DNA of 64,000 bases from UBA2160 sp964588665 (GTDB lineage: Bacteria > Chloroflexota > Dehalococcoidia > Lucifugimonadales > UBA1123). Of the stretch, positions 19,308-27,338 are shown piece by piece. Position 1 is the stretch's first letter, and the number at the start of each line of letters is the position of its first letter. The notes below the pieces were generated by a model. It ran no database searches. It worked only from the letters and a program-made list of their open reading frames with translations, and was not told the DNA's origin. Location of the stretch: contig CAZPQQ010000004.1 of NCBI GenBank assembly GCA_964588665.1, forward strand, positions 37,980 to 101,979, read 5' to 3'. Position numbers and translations under genes: made by a program.

Positions 19308-19897
19308 GTCATTGGGCCTCTCGCATGAGTTGCGGCAATGCTAGCACACGACCGGACCAGGTTGAGACAGATTCCGTCTGGTCGGGTGAGCATGGCCCCG
19401 GCAGACCAACCGCCCGGCGAATCAATATCGACGGGCCGCCGATTCCTGTCGGACCGCAATATCGACGACACAGGCGTCAACCGGATTGGAGCCGTGGCCG
19501 ATGGCGATCCATTGGGTTGCTGCGTGTGAGCGCGTGAAACAAAAGATAACCATTTGTTGCGCTGCCGCCACGCAGATGGAGGTCAACAGGCTTGAGGTCG
19601 CGACGGGAAATTCGCAAGGAGCTGACGGAAATGAATCAACGTACACAGCAATCTCTTGCAAAAGCGGGATGCGATGGCAACCCAAAACCGGAACTCACAG
19701 CGCGTTTGTTTTGGCGTTATCCGGAACCGCAAGACTCTGACGATGTGGCTGTAACGCAAACGAGGGAATCACGAGCGATATGTGATACGATGCAACTCCT
19801 GAAATCGTTGACGATCGATTGGCTCGTCTTCGTTGTGAAATGACAGGGCGCGCCGAATGATAACCACCCCTGCGCAGACGTAATTGGAGGCATTCGG
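19308..19897. other. Intergenic stretch holding element copy C
   Basis: Between two divergently transcribed kinase genes. It contains the dispersed element at 19534-19660 and a short ORF starting inside it at 19631 (to 19843) that cannot be supported as a gene. Promoters for both kinase genes should be here, but none was recognised. Confidence 0.4.
19534..19660 (+). repeat. Dispersed short element, copy C
   Basis: Best match to copy A: the 5' block GTGAAACAAAAGATAACCAT and then TTGTTGC, and exactly 97 bases later an ATG beginning the 3' block (CGTACACAGCAATCTCTTGC). The differences in the 5' block are mostly synonymous or conservative if read as peptide (VKQKITICC against MKQKMTICC), which hints at short coding sequences, though the number of changes is small. 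No known mobile element or RNA was recognised. Confidence 0.5.
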
Positions 19898-20836
19898 TTG
19901 GAGCATGAAGGGCTGGAAGCCCTCGCTGAGTCGATAGAGGCCAGCGCAAGGGGCCGAAGAATTGCCAGGCCTATCACCCTCCATGTCCAGACGCCTCGCA
20001 ACGTAGTCCTGGAAACCGGCGACGGGCTGATCATCCGGGCTGGGGATGCACGCGGAGGTTCGAGTTATGCGAGGGAGATCGGCCTACTGGAAGTTGTGCG
20101 TCGGTATTCACCGGTTCCGGTTCCATCCCCATGGCTCCATGCTGCACCAACTGATCGATACTCAGCTGGTATCTACGCGCACGAGAAGATACCCGGCAGG
20201 CCGATTCCGGGTGTTGGCGAGAACCGCAAACTTCCTGATTCACTATGCGCTGACGTCGCTAGGTTCCTCAGCGCAATCCATCGCATCCCTCAGAGTGAAC
20301 TAGCTGACCTTTCCCTCCCGACAGACAGAATCTCGGCGGGTACGCTAAGGCGTCTGTTTGCCAACGCGGAGGGACCAATACGGTCTCACGCGGGGGCAGG
20401 CTGGTCATCGAGACTTGCTCGCTTGTGGCCAAGGATTGAAGCCGACCTCTCAAAAGGTCTTTCGCACGAAGTCTTGCTGCACGGAGATCTATGGCACACC
20501 AACTTACTCACTGACCAGCGGTTTTCTACGCTAACGGGAGTGATCGACTGGGAAGACGCGTTTATTGGTGACCCTGCGATAGACTTCGCCGCACTCATAA
20601 GCGCTGGAGAGTCCTTTCTGAATAGAGTAGTCCGCCACTACGTAGCTGCGACTGGTATGAATCGTCCGCATTTTCGTCGGACGATCAAGGCGGTGATCGT
20701 TGTGAGGCTACTTAACACCCTTGGGTACCACGTTCGCGAGAGTGGGACTCCTGAAGTCCAGAGGTCGGTAGCGGATTTACTGCGGCTATGTGAGGACTAC
20801 GACCTTACCGGTGCGCCCTACGCGGCCCAAGGGTAG
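19898..20836 (+). CDS. Aminoglycoside phosphotransferase family (APH) kinase
   Basis: 312 residues with the APH fold: a hinge region (GIYAHEKIPGRPIPG), the catalytic loop LLHGDLWHTNLL and the metal-binding VIDWEDAFIGDPAIDFA. TTG start at 19898, fixed by a good GGAGG six to ten bases upstream. Many members phosphorylate amino-sugars, homoserine or choline, so antibiotic resistance should not be assumed. It has a slightly lower GC content than the core genes and is followed by recombinase remains, suggesting an acquired gene. Confidence 0.8.
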   Translation: MEHEGLEALAESIEASARGRRIARPITLHVQTPRNVVLETGDGLIIRAGDARGGSSYAREIGLLEVVRRYSPVPVPSPWLHAAPTDRYSAGIYAHEKIPGRPIPGVGENRKLPDSLCADVARFLSAIHRIPQSELADLSLPTDRISAGTLRRLFANAEGPIRSHAGAGWSSRLARLWPRIEADLSKGLSHEVLLHGDLWHTNLLTDQRFSTLTGVIDWEDAFIGDPAIDFAALISAGESFLNRVVRHYVAATGMNRPHFRRTIKAVIVVRLLNTLGYHVRESGTPEVQRSVADLLRLCEDYDLTGAPYAAQG

Positions 20837-20924
20837 CGCTCCGCGTCACGTGTTCCAGAACGCAATCCCGCCAAGCGATGTGGGCACGGTCTACCGCGGC
20901 GAGGTGTGTCAACCGCCCGATCGT

Positions 20925-21262
20925 TTGACATTCTTTTGGTGTACCTGCCTGGATCGGGCATTCCGATCCGTCTTGGACGGCGTCAACACCTTTGAACGAG
21001 GAAGGTTGGGGCGTCGGCTTCAGATCGTTATCAGAGGCGTACATTGACACTGCCACTCCCATGGGCGAAGCGATGTTCGCGATCAGCGCAGCCTGGGCGC
21101 AGCTCGAGCGTGGAATCATCTCCGAACGTATTCGCTCAGGGATGGCACGGGCATTTCCCGATGGGACGCGACTCGGACGACCCACTGTTGGCGTTGATCT
21201 GGGTTTAGTCGTCAAGCTCTGGGATGAGGGAAGGTACGAAAGTGACGGCGTTGGAGGGAAGG
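20925..21262 (+). pseudogene. Remnant of a serine recombinase (resolvase/invertase type)
   Basis: Two frames together give parts of a resolvase catalytic domain: LDRAFRSVLDGVNTFE in one frame (20950-20995), then from about 20992 in another frame EGWGVGFRSLSEAYIDTATP, MGEAMFAISAAWAQLERGII and SERIRSGMARAFPDG. These match the conserved DR-x-RS, DT-TPMG and AQLER-ISERIRSGM elements. The N-terminus with the catalytic serine is not recognisable, and the DNA-binding end stops just before tRNA-Arg. A small deletion near 20990 explains the frame change. Non-functional. Confidence 0.7.
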
Positions 21263-21266
21263 GGGG

Positions 21267-21343
21267 TGGCGTCCCTGGCAGGATTCGAACCCGCGACCCG
21301 CTGCTTAGAAGGCAGCTGCTCTATCCATCTGAGCTACAGGGAC
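21267..21343 (-). tRNA. tRNA-Arg (anticodon UCU)
   Basis: The minus strand folds as a standard 77-base tRNA including an encoded CCA: acceptor stem GTCCCTG/CAGGGAC, D-arm GCTC...GAGC, anticodon arm GCTGC-CTTCTAA-GCAGC with anticodon TCT, and T-arm GCGGG-TTCGAAT-CCTGC. It should decode AGA. Its 3' end abuts the recombinase remnant, a common arrangement where elements integrate into tRNA genes. Confidence 0.95.
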
Positions 21344-21529
21344 ACGTGCTCAGCTACCCCTTCATTGTAATGGCGTCTGTTCTGGCCGGTCAAGGCGAGC
21401 CAGGTTCACTCAGGCACGGATGGACGGCGATCAGCTATCAGCCATCGGCTATCGGGACGCGTCCGCGCCGTTTGACGCGCGTGGATGCAGTCGACTATCA
21501 ACGAACGCGCTGGCGAGGTTGACGTCGAC

Positions 21530-22021
21530 TCAGTCGGAGAACCGCACAGGCACCCACACCAGCTTGATCGTGCGGCTCACCAGTTCGCGCACCGGTCCTA
21601 TGCTCATTCCGGTTGGGTCGGCTTTGGTGGTGAATTTGCGCTGGAGGTACTCGCCGAGGGGACGATTGAGCAGCGAAGCAACAACGATCGCGGCTGCGGC
21701 GGCCCTCAGATTCGCCATGAGCCCGCGACCACGGCCTCGGACAACCGAGGCGGCTAATCCACCAAAGAGGACGCCAACGGCCATGTTCGTGCCGCAGTAA
21801 GGAGAGATCGCCAGGTCATGGTGGCCGGCTTCGAGCATCGCGAGGGCGTCCTCGACCACGGCTGTGATCTCGTCTTTGGACGCCCGACTCCATAGGAAAA
21901 ACCCACCTGGGATGGAGTATCCCCCGAGCGGCGGGCTGACTCCTCGGTCCAGGAGCAGGGCGACGCTTGCATGCTCGAGGGCATGGCACCTGCGCGTTTT
22001 ATTGATCTTCGATTGGACCAT
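21530..22021 (-). CDS. DUF6391-like membrane protein
   Basis: 163 residues. It starts with a conserved-looking CHALEHASVALLL motif, followed by a glycine-rich stretch (GGYSIPGGFFLW) and YCGTNMAVGVLFGGLA with two likely membrane segments (about 85-100 and 110-128). The HALEHA motif resembles DUF6391 proteins of cyanobacteria and Chloroflexota; the assignment is from memory of the motif only and the function is unknown. ATG start at 22021. Single gene next to tRNA-Arg. Confidence 0.6.
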   Translation of the reverse strand: MVQSKINKTRRCHALEHASVALLLDRGVSPPLGGYSIPGGFFLWSRASKDEITAVVEDALAMLEAGHHDLAISPYCGTNMAVGVLFGGLAASVVRGRGRGLMANLRAAAAAIVVASLLNRPLGEYLQRKFTTKADPTGMSIGPVRELVSRTIKLVWVPVRFSD

Positions 22022-22504
22022 AGACGTTCAACCTTTTTTGAAGTTCTTATGCATCCGACCAACAATCCGATCAACATTGTATCGGCCGTCGATGCATCTT
22101 CCATTCTATCCGATGGCCCCAAACGGCGTATCGAGAAGGCAGGGGAGTCGCCAATATCCTGCTTTCCGGACGTCTGTCTAATAACGCAACGTGAATCGGA
22201 GCCCGATTTCACCGCTTTGGATGGCCCGGAGAGCACGTGGGTCGCGTCAGGACACCAGGCACGATCCGCGCGTTTCGATGCGTGATGTTATATACTTAAA
22301 CACGAAACTACCGTGTATGTATTATCCGTTGAGCTTGTCTGGGCGCCTGACAAAATGCGGCCCGCGGCCGAAATTCCCGAGATTTGGGATTGTCTGGAAG
22401 AAGTCTTGAAAACTTATTGACACATGCTGGCGCCGACATTAGCATTAATTGAAACAACGTAGCGGTATTTGAAACGACGCTGACAAATCAGGAGGCTAGC
22501 CCAT
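22022..22504. other. Intergenic stretch with the promoter of the small HTH gene
   Basis: About 480 bases with no supported gene. The only recognisable feature is the promoter at 22417-22445. Confidence 0.45.
22417..22445 (+). promoter_or_regulatory. Probable sigma-70 promoter of the small HTH gene
   Basis: TTGACA (22417-22422), a 17-base spacer, then TAGCAT (22440-22445). It is 60 bases upstream of the ATG at 22505, in an AT-richer patch. Confidence 0.4.
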
Positions 22505-22732
22505 ATGGCGAACAGAAAGACCAAAAAGATGATGGCTGTAGAAGAGAAGTTCCACCAGTCCTTGGAGAAGATGCTCCCGGAGATGGTTACCGAAAATGGC
22601 CTGTCGTCAACAGCCGACGAGCTCGGAGTGAGCAAGGCGACGTTGGGCTACTGGCTGCTCAAGCTCGGGATCACCGTTCGCAGGGTCGCGCTCGCGCCCG
22701 GCGAGTCCTTAGAGGTAAAGCGGGTTCGCTGA
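22505..22732 (+). CDS. Small helix-turn-helix protein
   Basis: 75 residues. The Lys-rich N-terminus (MANRKTKKMMAVEEKF) is followed by a helix-turn-helix-like segment LSSTADELGVSKATLGYWLLKLGI (about 37-60), resembling MerR/resolvase-type DNA-recognition helices. The start is well fixed by GGAGG at 22491-22495 and a promoter-like sequence upstream. It is followed by a hairpin terminator, so it is a self-contained transcription unit. Family not recognised; probably a regulator or a remnant of a mobile element's DNA-binding protein. Confidence 0.6.
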   Translation: MANRKTKKMMAVEEKFHQSLEKMLPEMVTENGLSSTADELGVSKATLGYWLLKLGITVRRVALAPGESLEVKRVR

Positions 22733-22825
22733 CCTCGAAGACAAACGGCTGAACTCTTGAAGCGGCGTCTGGGTCGAGGTCTGTGGGGCCCACAAAGTGC
22801 GGCCCCAGGCGCCAGAGACTCAACA

Positions 22826-22877
22826 GCATCGCCCACCCCAGCTCGATTCGACAATCGGGCGCCACGGGGTGGGCGAT
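22826..22877 (+). terminator. Rho-independent-like terminator
   Basis: Perfect 13-bp inverted repeat CATCGCCCACCCC (22826-22838) and GGGGTGGGCGATG (22865-22877), followed by TCTTTT. It lies about 95 bases after the small HTH gene. The loop is long (26 bases). Confidence 0.55.
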
Positions 22878-23697
22878 GTCTTTTGATGCGCGATCGCGTC
22901 CCAAAGCGGTGTTCATGTCGGATGTCGAATCCATCTCCGCTGCAACGGCTGCACACGAGCAGTACTTGCTTGTGGCAATCGGCGTCAACCATGCCGTTCG
23001 TGGTGAGCAACGTTATGTCCGCGCGGCGGACAATGCGTGGGACACTAACGGTGGAAGTTTCGACTGAAGCGAATCTGAATCCCACCGCTGCATTCGAATG
23101 CCTTTCACGAAACCCGTCTGGTCCCACCCGCCCGCCCGAGAAGGTTTTCTAGGGACACCCTAGGACCCGGCGGGGCTTCGCCCATACACCCCATGTACTC
23201 GCAACTCGGGACGGCGCCAACGCCATGGAAATCGACATCAACAAAGAGCCGTTACTTGAAAGCCGGTCGAACCACTGGCCGCTGGCCCTTCGACAAGCTC
23301 AGAGCCTGCCTTGAGATTTCCGAAGGGGCGAACGGATTATCCTGAGGGCAATTTCCGACACCAGGTAGTCGTCTCAAGTTTCGAGGGGGAAGGGATGCGA
23401 GACGGGGAATACCTGCTGATGCCTCCCGACTTCGGCTGCGGGCTCAGCATGACAGGCTTCGCGTGGCGCCACCGCGTTCGGTCAGCAAATTGTGCGGCCT
23501 GGCCGTCGTCGCTTTCTCAGCATCGTGCGCAGTGGGGGAAGTAACTCCAATGAAATCGGGACTCAGGACACGGGCGAACAGAGTTGGTGTTCGGCTGGAT
23601 GAGAACGAAGAGTCAGGTTGTTTGCACGCCGATTGAGGATCGCGGACCATCCGAATCGCAGGCCAAGGCGGCCACACGAACCTTGCGATGGAACCGC
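22878..23697. other. Non-coding stretch upstream of the 3' end of smpB
   Basis: No gene is supported. It was checked for tmRNA because smpB is adjacent, but no tRNA-like ends or tag frame were seen. It contains one copy of the CTTCGACAAGCTCAG repeat. Confidence 0.4.
23287..23334. repeat. Dispersed palindromic repeat, copy 1
   Basis: It starts CCTTCGACAAGCTCAG and ends CCGAAGGGGCGAACGG, with internal complementarity (CCTTCG/CGAAGG and CTCAG/TTGAG). It is almost identical to the copy at 28553. Such intergenic repeats occur in many genomes; their role here is unknown. Confidence 0.65.
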
Positions 23698-24162
23698 CTA
23701 CTCGCGCCTGCCGATCGCGTCTCTGGCTTCGCGCTCTCGGTCTCGCTCGATAATCGTCCGACGCTTGTCGTATCGCTTGCGGCCTTTGGCCACGGCCAGC
23801 TCGATCTTCGCGTACCCGCCTTTCAAGTACAGCTTCAGCGGAACGAGCGTCATGCCGCGTTCGGAAACCTGCTTGGTTAGATGGGTGATCTGGTCGCGTC
23901 GAAGGAGCAGCTTCCGTGATCGCTTCGGTTCGTGGTTGTCCCGGTTGCCGGCGGCGTATTCCGCGATGTGCGCGTTATGGAGCCACAACTCGCCGGTGGC
24001 GGGTCGAGCGTACGCGTCGCTCAGGTTTACCCGGTTTGCGCGGATGGACTTGATCTCCGTCCCGGTTAGGACTAGGCCGGCTTCGAGAGTGTCCGCGATA
24101 TCGTAGTCGTACCGCGCTCGGCGGTTGACCGTGATCGTGCGGTCGCGGGATCCCTTGGCCAT
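23698..24162 (-). CDS. smpB: SsrA-binding protein SmpB
   Basis: 154 residues, the normal length. It binds tmRNA and brings it to stalled ribosomes for trans-translation. Visible signatures: N-terminal NRRARYDYDI, GLVLTGTEIKSIRANRVNLSDAYA, LWLHNAHIAEY, RKLLLRRDQI, and the basic C-terminal tail KGRKRYDKRRTIIERD that enters the mRNA channel. Its ATG overlaps the stop codon of the upstream protease gene (TGATG), so the two are translationally coupled. Confidence 0.97.
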   Translation of the reverse strand: MAKGSRDRTITVNRRARYDYDIADTLEAGLVLTGTEIKSIRANRVNLSDAYARPATGELWLHNAHIAEYAAGNRDNHEPKRSRKLLLRRDQITHLTKQVSERGMTLVPLKLYLKGGYAKIELAVAKGRKRYDKRRTIIERDREREARDAIGRRE

Positions 24163-25544
24163 CAGTTCGTCGCGCCGGAGGCTGTGCCGTCGACGATCCC
24201 GGCGAGCACCTCGTTGGCTTTCTCGAGCTGGTCGACCTCGGCCTTGCGAACGTCCCTAGACGTGACTTCATAATCAGGCTCCACGCCCTCGCCCGCGATG
24301 GGCCGGCCATCGGGCGTAAACCACCTGGCGAACGTCAGGTACAGGCCGCCCTCATTTTCCAGCCGGCGCAGAATGTTGACGCTGCCTTTGCCGAACGTGG
24401 TGGCTCCGATTATGGAAGCTCGCTCGTGGTCCTGCAACGCCCCAGCCAAGATCTCGCTGGCGCTGGCGCTCGATTCGTTGACGAGCAAGACCATCGGGAT
24501 GTCGGCGAATTCGCCGGCGTTCCTGACCTCATGGTCGGATCTGCGGCCGCTGCCGTCCACCTCGTAAAGGACCAACCCTTCGTCAACGAACAAGCTCACA
24601 ATGTCGATCACCGAGCTCAGCAATCCGCCCGGATTGTTCCGAACGTCAAGGATTAGGCCTACGAAGCCGTCTGACTGCGATTGCTTGATCGCATCCGCAA
24701 GTTGTTCCGCTGTGTCTGAATAGAAAGTGCTGAGCCGAATGTGAGCGAACCGGTCGTCGGGCTGAGTTCGCACGAGCACGCTCTCGAGAGGGATGACGTC
24801 GCGGGTGATTACGACTTCGATCTCATCGAGCGTTCCCAGGTGCACGACCAAGAGCCGGACATCCGAACCCCGTGGTCCCCGGATCTTGGCGACCGCCTCG
24901 AGCAGCGACAGACCCACGATGCTCTCTCCGTTGACGGCCAGGATCACGTCTCCTGGCTTAAGGCCTGCTTTCTCCGCCGGGCTGCCCTCGATGGGCGCCA
25001 CGACCAACAGCTTGCCGTCAGGTCTCATCTGAACGCTGGCGCCGATGCCTTCGAACCGTCCGTAGAGGTCGTCGTTTTCGATCCGGAACACTTCCGGTCT
25101 GACGTAGCTGGTGTGCGGGTCGCCGATCGCCGCGATCATGCCTCGGATGGCAGCTTCGTTGAACGCCTCGACGTCGAATGTGGAGCGGTCAACGTGCTCT
25201 CGGGAAAGGAGGGCCCAGACCTCCCAGATGGTTTTCAATTCCTCCGGCACCCCGTCCGGCGCGCCCAAAGGCTGCAGTAGGGGAGACGGGGTAGGGAAGG
25301 CCATCGGATCTTGGCCTCTCGAAGGAGCGGCCGGATTCCCCGCGGCGGTCGCAGAGGCTTGAGCCGGGGGCTCGGTGGGCGTCGTCTGCGTCGAAGCCGC
25401 GGCCACAGGCGCCGGTGTTGCGCCTTCCTCGTCTTCTGCGCACGCAACAAGTGCGACCAAGCTGACCGCAACCAGAATCGGCAACCACCACGCCCAACGC
25501 GCTTGAGTCAGTTTCCGCACAATATGTCTCCCGTCCGTATCCAT
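24162..25544 (-). CDS. S41-family carboxyl-terminal processing peptidase, predicted lipoprotein
   Basis: About 460 residues from the ATG at 25544; a TTG at 25565 is an alternative start. An N-terminal hydrophobic segment ends in LVALVAC, a lipobox-like sequence, followed by a Thr/Pro/Ala-rich linker, so the protein is probably anchored outside the membrane. A PDZ domain follows (ASVQMRPDGKLLVVAPIEGS, GLKPGDVILAVNG) and then the S41 core with the catalytic Ser in NESSASASEILAGAL and Lys in TTFGKGSV. Family members process or degrade exported proteins. Forms an operon with smpB. Confidence 0.92.
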   Translation of the reverse strand: MDTDGRHIVRKLTQARWAWWLPILVAVSLVALVACAEDEEGATPAPVAAASTQTTPTEPPAQASATAAGNPAAPSRGQDPMAFPTPSPLLQPLGAPDGVPEELKTIWEVWALLSREHVDRSTFDVEAFNEAAIRGMIAAIGDPHTSYVRPEVFRIENDDLYGRFEGIGASVQMRPDGKLLVVAPIEGSPAEKAGLKPGDVILAVNGESIVGLSLLEAVAKIRGPRGSDVRLLVVHLGTLDEIEVVITRDVIPLESVLVRTQPDDRFAHIRLSTFYSDTAEQLADAIKQSQSDGFVGLILDVRNNPGGLLSSVIDIVSLFVDEGLVLYEVDGSGRRSDHEVRNAGEFADIPMVLLVNESSASASEILAGALQDHERASIIGATTFGKGSVNILRRLENEGGLYLTFARWFTPDGRPIAGEGVEPDYEVTSRDVRKAEVDQLEKANEVLAGIVDGTASGATN

Positions 25545-25565
25545 AGTTACACCGTATTCTACCAA

Positions 25566-26103
25566 ATCAAGTCCCTACGTTCGGCGCACGACAGTCAATA
25601 GCAGGTTGAGAGGCCAGTGCAGCGCGCTAATGCCAGCGAGGAACATGGCCTCGATGAACCAATATGACAAAATGTACAATGTTTGTCATATTCAGTCAGA
25701 TTTGCCAGTTGCCTTTCGTTACGATGCCTGATGCAGGTCGTTTGAGTCATGTGTTAGCTGACAAACTGTATTGAATGAGTTGATTTTCGCGGCGTTTCAG
25801 GATAAAATCGAAGCGAGTTAGCCCGCGTTTCAACTCGTCTCAGACAAACAACCGGGCCGTCCGCGCGGCGATGGATCGCGCTGCTCCGGACTTGACAGCA
25901 ACGGCGTTCGAGCCAAATGACGGCAGGCTGTGCTGATGATCGCGGCCCGGTTCGTGATCGTCCACGACGGGTGTAGTTCGGCGCAGATCGGCCTATGCCC
26001 GGCGAGCGACATCCAGACCGATTCGCCGCGGGTGAGCCGCAATGCGGCCCCGTGGGGCGCCGGCTCAAGTTGGGTCGCTTCGCGACGTCGAAGGAGAAAG
26101 CCG
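25566..26103. other. Divergent intergenic region with an AT-rich palindrome
   Basis: Separates the S41/smpB operon (-) from the TIR-like gene (+). Apart from the palindrome at 25661-25692, no feature could be supported. An open frame extends upstream of 26104, but its sequence is not protein-like. Confidence 0.4.
25661..25692. promoter_or_regulatory. Perfect 11-bp inverted repeat, possible operator
   Basis: AATATGACAAA (25661-25671) and TTTGTCATATT (25682-25692) with a 10-base spacer containing TGTACA. It is AT-rich in a GC-rich background and lies about 120 bases upstream of the protease start. The spacing suits a dimeric regulator site; it could also be a terminator or an element end. Confidence 0.4.
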
Positions 26104-27180
26104 ATGCCACAATCCGACTCAATCGAAAAACGGCCCCGCAGAAACAGGCCCTTCCCGACGTTCGGCCTCGAAGACGTGCTCAGGATCGCTCGCACGATTC
26201 ACGAGGTCAACTCCGGGTTGCCGATGGACCGAGAGCTGCTTGCGGACGCGATGCGCACCAAGACGACCAGCAGCGGGTTCAGGATGCGACTGAACTCGTC
26301 GGGCAAATACGGCCTGACCGAAGGCGGCTATCGTTCCGAGAGCATCGCGTTGACCGAGCTCGGACGGACGACGGTCGCTCCGGCGAGTTCCGACGAGCAG
26401 CGCTCGGCGTATCGGACCGCGGCAACCAACCCCGAGGTGTTTCGTCGCTTCTTTTCGATGCTCGGCGGCAAGCCTCTCCCAGAGGACCCGTATGCCAGAA
26501 ACATCCTGGCGCGGGACATGGGCGTGCATCCGGATCTGACCGGCGAGTGCCTCGAAATTCTGATCGAGAACGGAAGGTTCGCCGATCTCATCCGAGTTGA
26601 AGACGGAAAGACGATCGTTGTCCCTGGCACGACAGGCGCCGTCGCCAACGAGAATCGGCCAGAACCGGTTCTTGACAGCCCCGTAGAGGCGAAAAAAAGC
26701 CCCATGCCGCCCTCAACGCTGGTCGAACGGTTTCGACCCCGTGTTTTCGTGGGTGTCGTCGGCGCATCGGACGTGGGCGATTCGCTTCGAGCCAGCTTGA
26801 CCCGATTGGGTGTCGACGTGGAATACTGGGCCGGACAAACGGGCGGCTCGGCAGGTTTTCTACCGAAAGAGGTTTCCGAGGCAATGGAAGAGTGCGCGGC
26901 CGGCATCCTGATCCAAGGCGTCGCTGACGGCAGCGACCCCGGAGCGATCAACGCGACCGCTAAGTCAACGTGGCTGCTCGTCGGCGCGGCGACTGCGAAG
27001 TACGGCCGGAACGTCATCTTGGTCGAGACCGCAGAGGCCGAGTCAGCGGGATTGCCGGTCGCCCGGCAGATCAGCCATGACAGCTCAAAGCCCGAAGCGA
27101 CGGTGCTGTCGACGATCATGGCGCTCGGCGAGCTGGGGGTGATCCGAGTTGTGGCCGGAGCGCCTTCAGGCCCAGAGTAG
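26104..27180 (+). CDS. Protein with winged-helix-like N-terminus and TIR-like nucleotide-binding C-terminus
   Basis: 358 residues from the ATG at 26104, chosen because AAGGAGA lies just upstream. Residues about 20-95 (FGLEDVLRIARTIHEVNSGL ... ALTELGRTTV) look like a winged-helix domain that distinguishes responsive groups; a second helical unit spans about 105-190. The C-terminal 148 residues (from RPRVFVGVVGASDVGDSLRA) have the alternating strand-helix pattern of TIR-like predicted nucleotide-binding proteins, including VEYWAG and GILIQG. No catalytic Glu could be placed with confidence. Role unknown; regulatory or defence roles are both possible. Confidence 0.55.
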   Translation: MPQSDSIEKRPRRNRPFPTFGLEDVLRIARTIHEVNSGLPMDRELLADAMRTKTTSSGFRMRLNSSGKYGLTEGGYRSESIALTELGRTTVAPASSDEQRSAYRTAATNPEVFRRFFSMLGGKPLPEDPYARNILARDMGVHPDLTGECLEILIENGRFADLIRVEDGKTIVVPGTTGAVANENRPEPVLDSPVEAKKSPMPPSTLVERFRPRVFVGVVGASDVGDSLRASLTRLGVDVEYWAGQTGGSAGFLPKEVSEAMEECAAGILIQGVADGSDPGAINATAKSTWLLVGAATAKYGRNVILVETAEAESAGLPVARQISHDSSKPEATVLSTIMALGELGVIRVVAGAPSGPE

Positions 27181-27198
27181 CCGTTCTTGCCGGATAAC

Positions 27199-27241
27199 GT
27201 TATGTCAACTAACGTTAATTTACCGCTCTACTTGACATAAC
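27199..27241. terminator. Inverted repeat between convergent genes, probable terminator
   Basis: Perfect 10-bp arms GTTATGTCAA (27199-27208) and TTGACATAAC (27232-27241) with a 23-base AT-rich loop that also holds AACGTTA. It lies between the ends of the TIR-like gene (+) and hflX (-), so termination is the simplest reading. Confidence 0.4.
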
Positions 27242-27338
27242 ATCTATAGTGCGAACCAACCATTGACTGCGTCTCGGGCCGACATCGGACTCCGGTGATC
27301 GCTTCCATCCGGCCCCGGTGACGAAATCGACCTGGCCC

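Noticed and set aside
18216..20836. Antibiotic-resistance interpretation of the two phosphotransferase genes
   Set aside because: The fold motifs fit many small-molecule kinases, and nothing in the sequence points to an aminoglycoside substrate.
22733..23697. tmRNA (ssrA) next to smpB
   Set aside because: No tRNA-like acceptor ends, T-loop or tag reading frame could be found in this gap.
27232..27250. TTGACA and TATAGT as a promoter
   Set aside because: Only seven bases separate them, and the site lies between two converging gene ends.
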